Assembly: GCA_001430745.1 (NCBI GenBank)
Contig: KQ481993.1
Coordinates: forward strand, 1,034,472 to 1,074,508
Reading direction: 5' to 3'
From: Auxenochlorella pyrenoidosa
Taxonomy: Eukaryota; Chlorophyta; Trebouxiophyceae; Chlorellales; Chlorellaceae
Length of the DNA: 40,037 nt
Made by a program: the position numbers and the translations under genes. This document shows positions 31,079 to 40,037 of the stretch, piece by piece (position 1 is the stretch's first letter; each line of letters opens with the position of its first letter). The notes under the pieces were generated by a model, which saw only the letters and a program-made list of their open reading frames with translations, had not been told where the DNA came from and ran no database searches.

Positions 31079-33829
31079 TCAGGCAGTCTCCCGATACTTC
31101 ATTTTAAGGGGTACAGAGCCCAGCAGCGGCTCAACCTGCAGCGCAAGAGAATACAACTGCACCTGAATGAAAACAGTTCCTGAGATGCAGGGAGTTTGCA
31201 TGTGCCAGCCACCACCTGGCTTGCATGCGCGCATTTGTCTTGAATCGTGCAGCTTGTTGCAAACATGAGCGTCCGAAAAAACCAACTTTTCCCACCAGCG
31301 CGCCAGACCGCTCGAAGCATGCAGAACGAAGCCCAGACAACATTGTATACGCGGCATGACGGCTGCCAAGTGACGCACCTGTCCATTCAACGCCTCCATT
31401 GCCGCCTGCGCCTCCTCCACACGCTGCCAGCGCACGATCGCATAGCGCAGGCCACCGGTCTTGGCCTGCTCCACCTGCCACTGCAGCAGGTGCCCATACC
31501 TGCATCCCAGGCCAGGCGGGGTGGGAGGGGAACAGCCATCAGCCGGCATGTCCTGGGCAGAAGATCTGATCTCCTCTAGAGGGCAGGGCAGTAGATGCAG
31601 GATGATGCGCAAGGAGGCACATGCCCTGCGAGTGTGTTGGCAGCACCGCCGCCACACACCAGGCACGGCAGGGGGTGAGCGCCAGTAGTTGCATGCAGGA
31701 ACCGGGCAGCGCAGCCCTCCTAGCAGCAGGCGCAGCAGCACCCGGCGGGCCCACACCTGCCAAAGACGGCGCGCACGCCGTCGCTGGTGGCCCCGGGCCC
31801 GATGTTGCCCACCCAGATGGCAGGGGTGGGCGCCTGGCTGATGCCCTTGGAGCCCCCCCTGGCCTGGGCGCCAAAGCCGGCGTACGCAGCCACGCGGCCC
31901 TGCACGCCGCCGCCGCTGGCGGTGGCGCGCGCCCGCTGCAGGCCGCGCCGCACCGCTGCGTTGTCGGCCACTAGCGAGGGCTGCACAAAGATGAGGCCCT
32001 GGGAGTTGAGGGAGGGCACCTGCGGGGGGGAGGGGGGCATGCAGGGGCTGGGTGCCACGTGCAGCGCTGGAGCAGTCTCGGCAGTGGCAGCGCGTGCTGG
32101 ACGAAGAGAAGGCAGGTCTGGTTGAGTGTATCGCACTGCAGGAGAGGCATCGCCATGGCCAAGAGCCTTGTCCACTGAGCAGGGCCGCCAGGGGAGCACA
32201 AAGCAGCGCAGGCGCAATCCCAACGGGACGGGCGGTACGATCCGTGCGTGGACGTTCAAGCCCAGCACCCGGCAGTCGTCACTGCTCATGCATCTCCTAG
32301 AGTGCAGCGATTGCCATGCAAACAGGGGTTGAGCTTGCTTGCCGGCCGGTCAGCATACAGCTACCTAACCCAGCCCAGCTGCCCAGTCCCCCAGCCTCAC
32401 CAGCTGCTCGTGCATCTCCCGCAGCGCTGCTGCCGCGCTCTCCGGCCGCGCAAACTGGATGTGCGCAAACCTGCGATTGGGGTGCTTGATGGCCTGCAGG
32501 ATGTGCCCAAACCTGCGGACGGCAGGGATGGGAGGATGTGTCGGGGGCAGCGCCTGGAGGGAACAGGGCCTGCGCGCCCTGCACTGGATGCTTCCGGCGG
32601 GGCAGGAAGATCTCGAGGACGCCGCATGCCAAGATGTGCAGTGATCTGGGGCCGCCTGGCGCACACGAGCCACCATCCAGCACACACACGCCGTCCTTGG
32701 GGCCCGTGCCCCGGCCGGGCTGCCTGCACACCCAGCGCCCTCCAGGCCGGCCCCACACACCGTGCAAAGGCCGCCACCACCGCCTCGCGCGTGCACCCAG
32801 GGTCCAGGTTCCGCAGCATGACGCGCGTGTCGCTCACCGCCCCCGCCAGCTCAGCACCTGTATCGCCCTGCTCCGCCTCGACACCGCGGCTGGCCCCCTG
32901 GCCGCGCGCCTCGCGGCCGCCCACCTCCCGCCACTCCTCCCCGCCCCCCTCGCCGCCGCCCGGCTCCACCCAAAACTGGTCTGCCCAGCTGGCGTCATCA
33001 AACGACGCATGCTGGTCTGCCGCCGGCTGCCCACCCGCCGCCGCTGCGGCCTGCTCCCAGCCCCAATCTGGCAGCTCAAACCCGGGGGCGCGCTGCTGGT
33101 CCTCGTGAGCCACAAATTGTTCCCCCTGCTGCTGCTGCTGTGGAGGCAGCGGTGGAGTCTGCTGACCAGCTAGCTCAGGCGCGCCGGAGGGTGCCGGCGT
33201 CGCTGCTGCGCTGCTGCCGTCGCTGGCCACGCTGCCGCCGCCAGGCATGAGCTGCACCGGTGCAGGGCGGCGTGGTCGAGGGATTTCGTGAGTGACGGGG
33301 GAGCATGATGCGGCAGGCTCAGCTGGCCCCTCTGCTCACGCCGGGCCAGGCAGCCGAAGAGATGGCCGCGGTCGTCGATGGCCGCCAGCCGGCACCACTG
33401 ACTGACACTTGCATTTCTCACCTGCGCGCACTGTGCTGCCACCCAGCCCTGCACATCATGTGCCGGCACCACCCCCAGCGTCCGGCCACCCCAGTCTGCC
33501 CCGTGGAGCAGCTGCGCAGCCTCTGCGGCCGCGGCGGGGCTCTCCAGAAAGGCCAGCGTGCTCAGCTGCATGGCAGTTGGTTGCATCCCGCAGTTGGAGC
33601 CCGGACACAACGCAGCTTACAAGCAAGCAGCCCCGCTGTCGCCGACCACGGCAGGGGGGCACGGCCCTGACATCGCGCTGCCGGCACAGGCAACCTGGAC
33701 ACAGGCATCACAGAGGCTTGCCTGAGGGCCATCCAGGCAGAAGACGACAGAACGGGCGCCCACGACTGCACGGAGCTCATCGTAAGTGGCCGAGGGCGGG
33801 AGGTTGCTGATCTCAACTGCCGCCTCCAT
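31079..33829 (-). CDS. Three-RRM RNA-binding protein
   Basis: Exons 33829-33722, 33565-33422, 33251-32761, 32512-32401, 32019-31757, 31499-31379 and 31135-31079 give 431 residues. RRM1 (about 4-75) has VEISNLPPSATYDELRAVVG, SVVFCLDG and LSTLAFLESPAAAAEAAQLL. A linker rich in Gln, Gly and acidic residues follows. RRM2 (about 225-285) has RVMLRNLDPGCTREAVVAAF and RRFAHIQFARPESAAAALRE. RRM3 (about 350-431) has AIWVGNIGPGATSDGVRAVF, YGHLLQWQVEQAKTGGLRYA, IVRWQRVEEAQAAMEALNGQ and PLKMKYRETA at the very end. The first intron most likely uses a GC donor (CAG|GCAAGC, 33721); a GT donor 27 bases later is also in phase. It is not a close copy of the two-RRM genes next door. Role beyond RNA binding is unknown. 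Confidence 0.82.
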
Positions 33830-34531
33830 GCCGGCAGCGGTGCCGCGTATTGCGAGCCGCCGTGGCGAAGCGGTCTGCAAGTTGCTAACATGAGGGTGAA
33901 TCAAATCAATGAATCAATTGCTCAGCAAGGCGAGCAAATGCCATTGGAGGAAAACAGCAGCCGCGACAGCCAGCCGGACGGGCCATGACTCGATGCTTCC
34001 AGCATCATGCTGACCCCAGGCGAGCGGCGGCAGCGGTGGCGGGTGGCACCGAGCACAGCGTGGCAAGGTGTCGGACGTGCATCGGCTACCGCAGAATCCA
34101 TGATGCGCTCATACACATGGAGAAGGTGGGATAGCGCAACGGCACCCACGTTGGGAATGGACCCGCTTGAGTTGTTTACAGTGTGCCGCCTCGACTCTCT
34201 ATTCAAATGCGGCTACAAGACTGCACATCAAGGCCCAGTAGGGATCGCGGGTTCGGCGCAACAAGCAAGTTATTCCTGACTGAAGGGAAGAGGTGCACGC
34301 TGCCGCCAGCGCCGAGCGCTGCGCTGCTGCAGAGAGGAAGACCAAGCACTGCCCCTGGCTGCACTGGTCACTCAGCATTCACTTAAATTAGTACTCAGAA
34401 TCCAAAAACGCAGATGATGGTCTGTTCAAGTAAGACCAGAAGGCAAAAATTCCACCTGAGGCTCAGGCGACGGTCCCTGCAAGATGCATGGCTGGCTTGC
34501 CAGCGAAAAGGCCCTGCACTCTGCCGTTCAT
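33830..34531. other. Intergenic region, 702 bases
   Basis: This holds the 5' flank of the three-RRM gene and the 3' flank of the DUF2358 gene, with a minus-strand TGTAA at 34180-34176. I see no gene. Confidence 0.5.
34176..34180 (-). terminator. TGTAA poly(A)-like signal for the DUF2358 gene
   Basis: On the minus strand this lies about 350 bases after the stop at 34532. Positional evidence only. Confidence 0.3.
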
Positions 34532-36496
34532 TCACGCACTGCGCAGCCGCTCCTTGATGTCGGTGCTCACCCCCCGAGTGGGAGTGAAGCTCTCTGCCAG
34601 CGCGGTGAAGCTGTCGATGCTCCAGGTCTGCAGGTGGAGGGGGGCCCGGTGCAGGCTTGGCAGCGGCATGCACAGAAGAAAATAGAACCCCAGCAACCGT
34701 CAGCCAGAGACAGGCTGGCTGGGGGTACTGATGGCAGCAGGAGGGGAGGCATGGGCCCCCGCTGGACGGCGCGCGGCTGCTTGTGAGCACCATTGGGGCC
34801 CCGCTGGGCACGCCCTGCCCTCGGGACCCAGGGCGGGGGGCGCACCTGGTCCTGCAGCTGGATCAGGCCCCGCTCATTCAGGTGGTACACGGTGTGCCCT
34901 GCAAAGAGCAATGATTGATTGATTGATTGATCCACGGTGCGCCCTGCAGGGGCGCGTGAGGTGGGCAGCAGCCCGCGCCCGTGTGCACCCCGGGCAACCA
35001 TCCCGACCGTGCCTGCCCAGTCGGCACGCCCCGGCAGGGCTTTGCTGGCGGCACCACTGCGCCCATTCCCCAGTGCCGCACAGCAGAGCGGGCGCGGCGC
35101 CGCTGCGCACACTGCGGGACATCCGACCCCTCCCCTCCCCCCCCCCCCCCGGCCGCAGGCCCACCCTCAAAGGCCTCCACCCGGGGGTGCCAGGGGAACT
35201 TGAGGTACCCGCCCAGCAGCCAGTCGGCCTCGATGGTGCGCGGCCCCGTCACGCGGATGTCGCGCAGCTGCACCGCCGAGTAGCTGGCGTCAAAGAGCAG
35301 GCCCAGGGCCTGCCGGGGGGGGGGGGGGCTAGGCTGGCCATATAGGCTGGGCGAAGTGTGCGCGAGAGGGCCGGTGGCTGTCGAGCAGCACGCTGCGCCA
35401 CGCTGCAGGACACACGCCTGTACTGGGTGCCCAGCTGGGCAGCCGAGTGGCAGGCAGACCGTGGGCAAGCGCAGAGCGGAGCGGCGGCGCTGTGGCTGTC
35501 CTGCCAGCGGGCCTCAGTGGCCCACTCCTCCCGCCCACGTCCCGAGCGCGCATCCCCGGCAGCCTAGCCGTCGGCTCCAGGCAGCCCCAGGCAGCCAGGC
35601 TGAGGGGCAGCGGGGCCCGTGGGGCGCACCTTGATGTAGCGGGACAGCCCGCGCGTCTCGTTGGTGGGGTCCTTGAACACGCAGTCGTCGGCAAACACCT
35701 CGGGCGTCAGGTCGCCTGCACCGCGCCAGGGCAAAGGCACAGAAGCTGGCCTGCGTGCTCAGCTTGGGCTGCTCCACGGGCAGTTGCAGCTGTGCAGCGG
35801 CTGCCGACCACGCCCGGCCCCCCGACCCAGCTGGAAGGTGCTTGTGCCTGCCGGCCTCCCTGGGGGGGCCCCCAGCCGTGGCGGGGCTCACCTGTCACAA
35901 AGTACTGCCCCTCCCGCAGGTTGCGCGCCAGGATTTCCTGCAACCGGCAGCGGCAGGAGGGGAGGAGCCCTCGCTGCGCAGCACAACCGAACGAGCGGTG
36001 CCGGGGGGCAGCGGCTGCCTCGCCCGGCCCAGTGGCACAGGCTGGGTGGCATGGCAGGCACCCTGCGCCATGCTCAGCCTGTTGCTGCGCGCGTTAAGCA
36101 GCGTTGGCTCCCCCATTTCCCCCACCCCGACCATGCACGCACCTTGACTTGCTCTGCGGTCAGGCCCTCAAGCTTGGTCCCAACCGCCTCCACCTGACCC
36201 AGCGGCGCCAGCTCCAGCGCATGCGCAGGCGCAGGGGTCGCCAGGCCGCCGGCCGGACCGTTGCCAGAGGCTCCCGCAGCGAGGAGTGCCGTCCCCGTGG
36301 CCAGCAGCTGGCGGCGGCTCAGGGGGAGCGCATCGCCTGCGTCGTGGGTCGTGCCTTGCGGAGCTGCCGCCGACGCCACCGTCCGCTTGGCCAGGGCGTT
36401 TGCGGCTTGTCGGCGCGGCCAGGCGTTGCTCCGGTGGAGCTGCTTTTGAGCTCCGGGAGCTGCAACGCGGGCAGGAGAGACTGCTGTGGCGAACAT
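34532..36496 (-). CDS. Thylakoid-lumen DUF2358 / NTF2-like protein
   Basis: Exons 36496-36143, 35937-35892, 35715-35630, 35309-35165, 34898-34846 and 34627-34532 give 259 residues. The first ~60 residues are a basic, Ser/Ala-rich chloroplast transit peptide. They are followed by SRRQLLATGTALLAAG, a twin-arginine plus hydrophobic core, and a likely lumenal processing site APAHA|LE near residue 93. The mature part has the DUF2358 pattern: DLTPEVFADDCVFKDPTNET, GLSRYIKALGLLFDASYSAV, IEADWLLGGYLKFPWHPRVE, HTVYHLNERGLIQLQD and WSIDS. This family has an NTF2/SnoaL-like fold and no established reaction. The sequence supports Tat-dependent lumen targeting by inference. The gene is divergent from the glycosyltransferase, with 739 bases between the two ATGs. 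Confidence 0.78.
34911..34932. repeat. GATT microsatellite in DUF2358 gene intron
   Basis: Five or so GATT units lie just upstream of exon 34898-34846, on the intron side. No role is visible. Confidence 0.8.
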
Positions 36497-37235
36497 GGTC
36501 GGGCCGCTCCTACAACAGCAGCAAGGCGCCACCTGTGTTTCCGATTACTTTTACAGGCCGATCACGGTTGGTGACGCCGGATGGCGACTTGTAAATCCGC
36601 CCTGGCACTGGTCGCCGACATAGCGCCACGCCCCGTCCCGCTGTGCCATCAACGCGCTCACTGATTCCCCGCAATGTTGTCGCTGCACCTCTCCCACACA
36701 TGCTGTCACGAACTCCAGGTTGATTGGGAAACAAGGCGTGCTGCCTGAGCAGACCATCATCGCTGCAGCGGGTAGCGAGCGCTCGTGCGCTCCGCGTGGC
36801 TGGTGGCTCCTGCCAGCCCCTGGTGCCTGCTCATGCCATCCTCCTCCATGCTGCTGCTACATACATGGCGGGGCCAACAAGCAGTCGCACTTCAGCGGCA
36901 CTGCCATCGATTGCAACACGAGCATCGACGCAGATAGCTGCAGCTGAGGCACTGCACATCTTGCCGCCTGCATGTTGCAGCGGAAGGAGCCACCTGCGCC
37001 GGCAGGAATGGCCTATGTTGAAAACCATGCACCTGACTCTTCTGTATCAACTGCAACCTAAAAAACAGTTCCTTGAGCGCCTTCAAGCCAGAACCCTGCT
37101 GGGTCATGTGACTTGCTAGTGCAGTGCTAGGGCCTCGCAGGCGGCACCGCCCCCTGAAAGAATCACGACCTCTCTCTTCCCGCGACATCTAGTGTCATGC
37201 GGCTGGCGACGATCAATTGGCAGCATCTCTGATTG
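36497..37235. promoter_or_regulatory. Divergent intergenic region between DUF2358 and GT47 genes
   Basis: This 739-base stretch separates two head-to-head start codons, so both promoters should lie here. I cannot point to a specific TATA box or motif. No gene is supported. Confidence 0.5.
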
Positions 37236-39905
37236 ATGCGCAAGGCCCTGCGTGGGCCAAAAGGGCTTTGGCCCTTCCTCTTGGTCGTTGGGGCCCTGCT
37301 GATCCTGAGCACGCGCACATGGGGGTCTAGCGTAGAGCTGTTCGCCGGCCTGCAGCCACGGCAGGTGAGTTTGGATTCCGCTGCCGCTGCCGCTGTTCCC
37401 GCCGGGCACCCAGACCCGCTCGCTGTCTTGCCATCTCGTACTCAGCAGCGCAGCCCACTGAAAAAGGTGCCCGCACCTGACATGCAGCATGCCAGAGCGC
37501 GCAGACTTGCCCGGCGGTACTGCCAGGGTACGCTGGGCAGCTGGTGCACAGGCTTCCGCCTGCAGGTGCCCGTACCGGCTGTGCCGGCGCCGCGCGGTAA
37601 CCTGACATGCAGCCTGGACTGCAACCAGGTGGGGGCTGCTCCGCGGCCAGCTGCCCATCGTGTTGTGGGCTTACAGATTCCTTGACAGCGCTTTGCAGTG
37701 CACATCAGAGCCCACATGGCACGGCCGCCCACCTCTTGCTTGTCCTGATCCGTTCCTCAACAGCATGCCTCACCACACACCTTGGTCCCCGCCTCCCAGC
37801 TCAGGTGGGCACCTGCAGCGCCCTCACCGGGCTGTGCACGTGCCCAGCCGGCTGGACCGGCTTCAACTGCCTGCAACCCTCCAAGAGGCACTGCGCCAGT
37901 GGCTGGCGCCGGCACGGCTTTGAGCCGCGGCCGGGGCAGGGGGCTGCCGACGTGGCGGCGGCGGCACGCCCTGGCAGCAGCTTCTGGCTGCTACCGGGGA
38001 GCCACTGCGCAGGTGGGGCGCCATGCTGAGGGGTGGGGGGCTGGCAGGGCCAGCTCGGACCGGGGGAATGCCAGGGATGCGACGAGTGGCAGAGTGGCAG
38101 AGCGGCAGATGCCCTGCCGCTGGAGGGAGTGGTCACAGCGTCCAGTGATGTCGCGGGGTCTCCCCCATGCGTGCGTGCGACTCCCCATGCCTTTTCATCC
38201 CATGCCGCACTTCTCGTCAGGCGCCTGTGACGACACGCTGGCTGCCTGCTACTGCCCCGCCAACACCACCTATGGGCGGGTGCCTGCCGCACCAGATGCC
38301 CCTCCCGGTGGGTTGCAGGAGGGGTGCAGACCGGTCGGGATGCCCGTGCCGCTGCTGCGCGCCAGAAGCGATGCAGCATGCGGCCTGCGCTTCATCTGTT
38401 GGTGTGGACTACCTCTCGGCGTGCTGATGCCGGTAGCCCTCCGCCCTCCGCCGCTACAGGCAGCCCGCCGCTGCGGGTGGGGCGGCCCATGGGGCAGTGG
38501 TGTCAGCCCAGCCGTACGCCGGATGGGCGGCCCTCCCAGTGGGGGACTGTGGAGCCTGAGCAGCTGTGGGGCCCAGAGGGCTGGTGCAACGCCGCCATGC
38601 CGCAGCAGCAGTGCCCCTGCTACGACGGTGGGTGTGGGGGGCTGCTGCTTGTGCAGCCTAACCTGACCTGCTGCCAGAGCCCTTGAGCTGGGAGAGTAAA
38701 GCTCAAGCATACATGGCTGACGAAGCGGCCTGCCACGCAGCTGCACGCGTCGCCCGCTGCTGCTGCTGCTGCTCTCGAGGCGAGGCGGGCATTGCGCCAA
38801 AGCGCGCCCTTCCCCCCACCCCCTACCCCCACACATACACACCCCACACCCCACCCCACCCCACACACCATGCCCCACAGGCTGGTCTGGCATGTACTGC
38901 GAGCTGCCCACCGAGCAGTTTTGCCTGAACCAGTGCAACGGGCGCGGCGAGTGCCTGGGCGGGTACTGTCAGTGCGACCCGGGTGAGGGGGCGGCGTCGC
39001 TGGCTGCCTCCGCAAGGGTGGGAGCCAGAACATGCTCGAGCATGGGCAGAGGGCAAGCCTCTGTGGCTGCAGTGTGACCAGCACGGGAATGGTGCCCCCT
39101 TGCCCAGGCATGCGCCCACACCGACAGAGAAGAACCGGGGGGGGACGGCCCGGAGGCGACAGACTCGCCGCGCCTGTGCGTGGGGTGGACCGGGGCCCTC
39201 CCTGAGACTCCTTCCCCCTGCGCAGGCTGGCACGGCATCGACTGCGCCCACCGCAGCCTGGCCGCCGACAACAGCAGGCCAGGCAAGCAGGGCAGCCCTG
39301 TGCCCGCCTGCGCCACACGTTTGAATGACAGGGGCCGCTTGCAGCGCAGCCCTCACGCGCAGCCCTCCTGCCCACCTCGCTTGCTCTTGAGTCTGGCAGG
39401 GAGGCATGCGCAGCGACCCTGGCTTGCCGAGCACGTGCACACCCCCGCCAAGCGGCAGTTCCGGCGCGGGGAGACGCGGCTGCGGCCCCTCATCTATATG
39501 TGAGCGGCTGGGCGGCAGCAAAGGGCGGAGCGCGTGCGGCCCGGTGCATGGCAGCTGTGCCTGGCCTGTGCCTGTGGCTGCCCCCGCCTGGGCATGCCCG
39601 GCTGCCCGGTGCCAGCGCTGCAGCATCTCAGTCCACGCCCTGCGCGATGTGTCCGCCCTGACTTCCCTGCCTGCGCCCCCCCCCCCCCCCCCCCCCCCCA
39701 CCCTACACACACACACGCACGCACACGCACCCCACCCACCCACAGCCCCCCCCTTCCCCCCTCACCCCCCACCCCACCCCAACTCACACTCCGCCCAGGT
39801 ACGAGCTGCCCAGCGAGTACAGCACCCTCATGCTGCAGTACCGACAGGGCGGCGCCGACTGCGTGCCCCGCACCTTTGTGTGGCCCAACGAGACCAAGCT
39901 GTCCA
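37236..39905 (+). CDS. EGF-like/exostosin (GT47) glycosyltransferase, N-terminal part (continues past window)
   Basis: Exons 37236-37364, 37446-37628, 37805-38012, 38221-38307, 38460-38627, 38881-38982, 39226-39282, 39400-39499 and 39799-39905 give about 380 residues in phase. The donor at 39906 (A|gtgagg) leads beyond the window. It starts MRKALRGPKGLWPFLLVVGA LLIL, a short basic tail and one membrane anchor (type II, Golgi-like). Cys-rich EGF-like stretches follow: TCSALTGLCTCPAGWTGFNC, ACDDTLAACYC, FCLNQCNGRGECLGGYCQCD and GWHGIDC. The exostosin domain begins at LRPLIYMYELPSEYSTLMLQ with C-PRTFVWPNET. GT47 enzymes transfer sugars to glycans in the Golgi lumen; EGF-like plus exostosin proteins are common in green algae. 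The specific sugar is unknown. The intron after 39282 has a GC donor (G|GCAAGC). The 81-base first intron is open in frame. Confidence 0.85.
39676..39790. repeat. Poly-C run and CA/CCCA low-complexity tract
   Basis: A 24-base C run (39676-39699) is followed by CACG and CCCA repeats up to the acceptor at 39798. It serves as the pyrimidine tract of the GT47 intron and is a likely site of sequencing length error. Confidence 0.85.
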
Positions 39906-40037
39906 GTGAGGCGCCCGCGGCGGGCGCCGGCCCCCTCCAGCAGCCCTCCTCCTCAGGGCAGCCCGGCGCCGCGCCGAGCTCCATGGCTGGTGCCTGCCGC
40001 AGCCCGCAGGCCAGCGCTCGGATGAGCACAGCCGGGG

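Overview
The window looks like a nuclear scaffold from a GC-rich, intron-dense green alga, most likely a Chlorella-like trebouxiophyte. The evidence is short GT-AG and GC-AG introns every 60-200 coding bases, Ala/Gln-rich proteins, TGTAA poly(A)-like signals, a plant-like SMC3, and a thylakoid-targeted protein. All gene models were built by hand from splice sites, reading phase and protein similarity recalled from memory. Exon sums were checked for phase. No database search was run.

Layout, left to right. (1) + strand: 3' end of an unidentified gene (191-732); a BLOC1S1/GCN5L1-like gene (1566-2133); a UPF0739/C1orf74-like gene starting 11 bases later (2145-3361); and the ribosome-biogenesis factor RLP24 (3643-5106), whose ATG is split by an intron. 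(2) - strand: cohesin SMC3 (5589-12223), with hinge and C-terminal half only. (3) + strand: the last three exons of one FIST-domain gene (12478-13304), then a nearly complete tandem paralogue (about 14431-18137). (4) - strand from here to 36496: a coiled-coil gene (18555-22302) interrupted by a 971-base N gap; a predicted multi-pass CREST-like membrane protein (23316-25363); three RRM genes (26057-27663, 28392-30435, 31079-33829), the first two being tandem duplicates; and a thylakoid-lumen DUF2358/NTF2-like protein (34532-36496). (5) + strand: the 5' part of a type II membrane EGF-like/exostosin (GT47) glycosyltransferase (37236 to beyond the window end).

The genes do not form one pathway; they are ordinary eukaryotic neighbours. 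The points most worth a second look are structural. SMC3 loses its N-terminal ATPase half exactly where a FIST copy loses its 5' exons, in a G-run. Two genes form a candidate bicistronic unit. RLP24 has an intron inside its start codon. The N gap is probably an artefact inside an intron, because the same 26 bases flank it on both sides. One RRM duplicate looks decayed. About 5 of 75 modelled introns use GC donors. I found no tRNA, rRNA, CRISPR array, transposon or viral gene.
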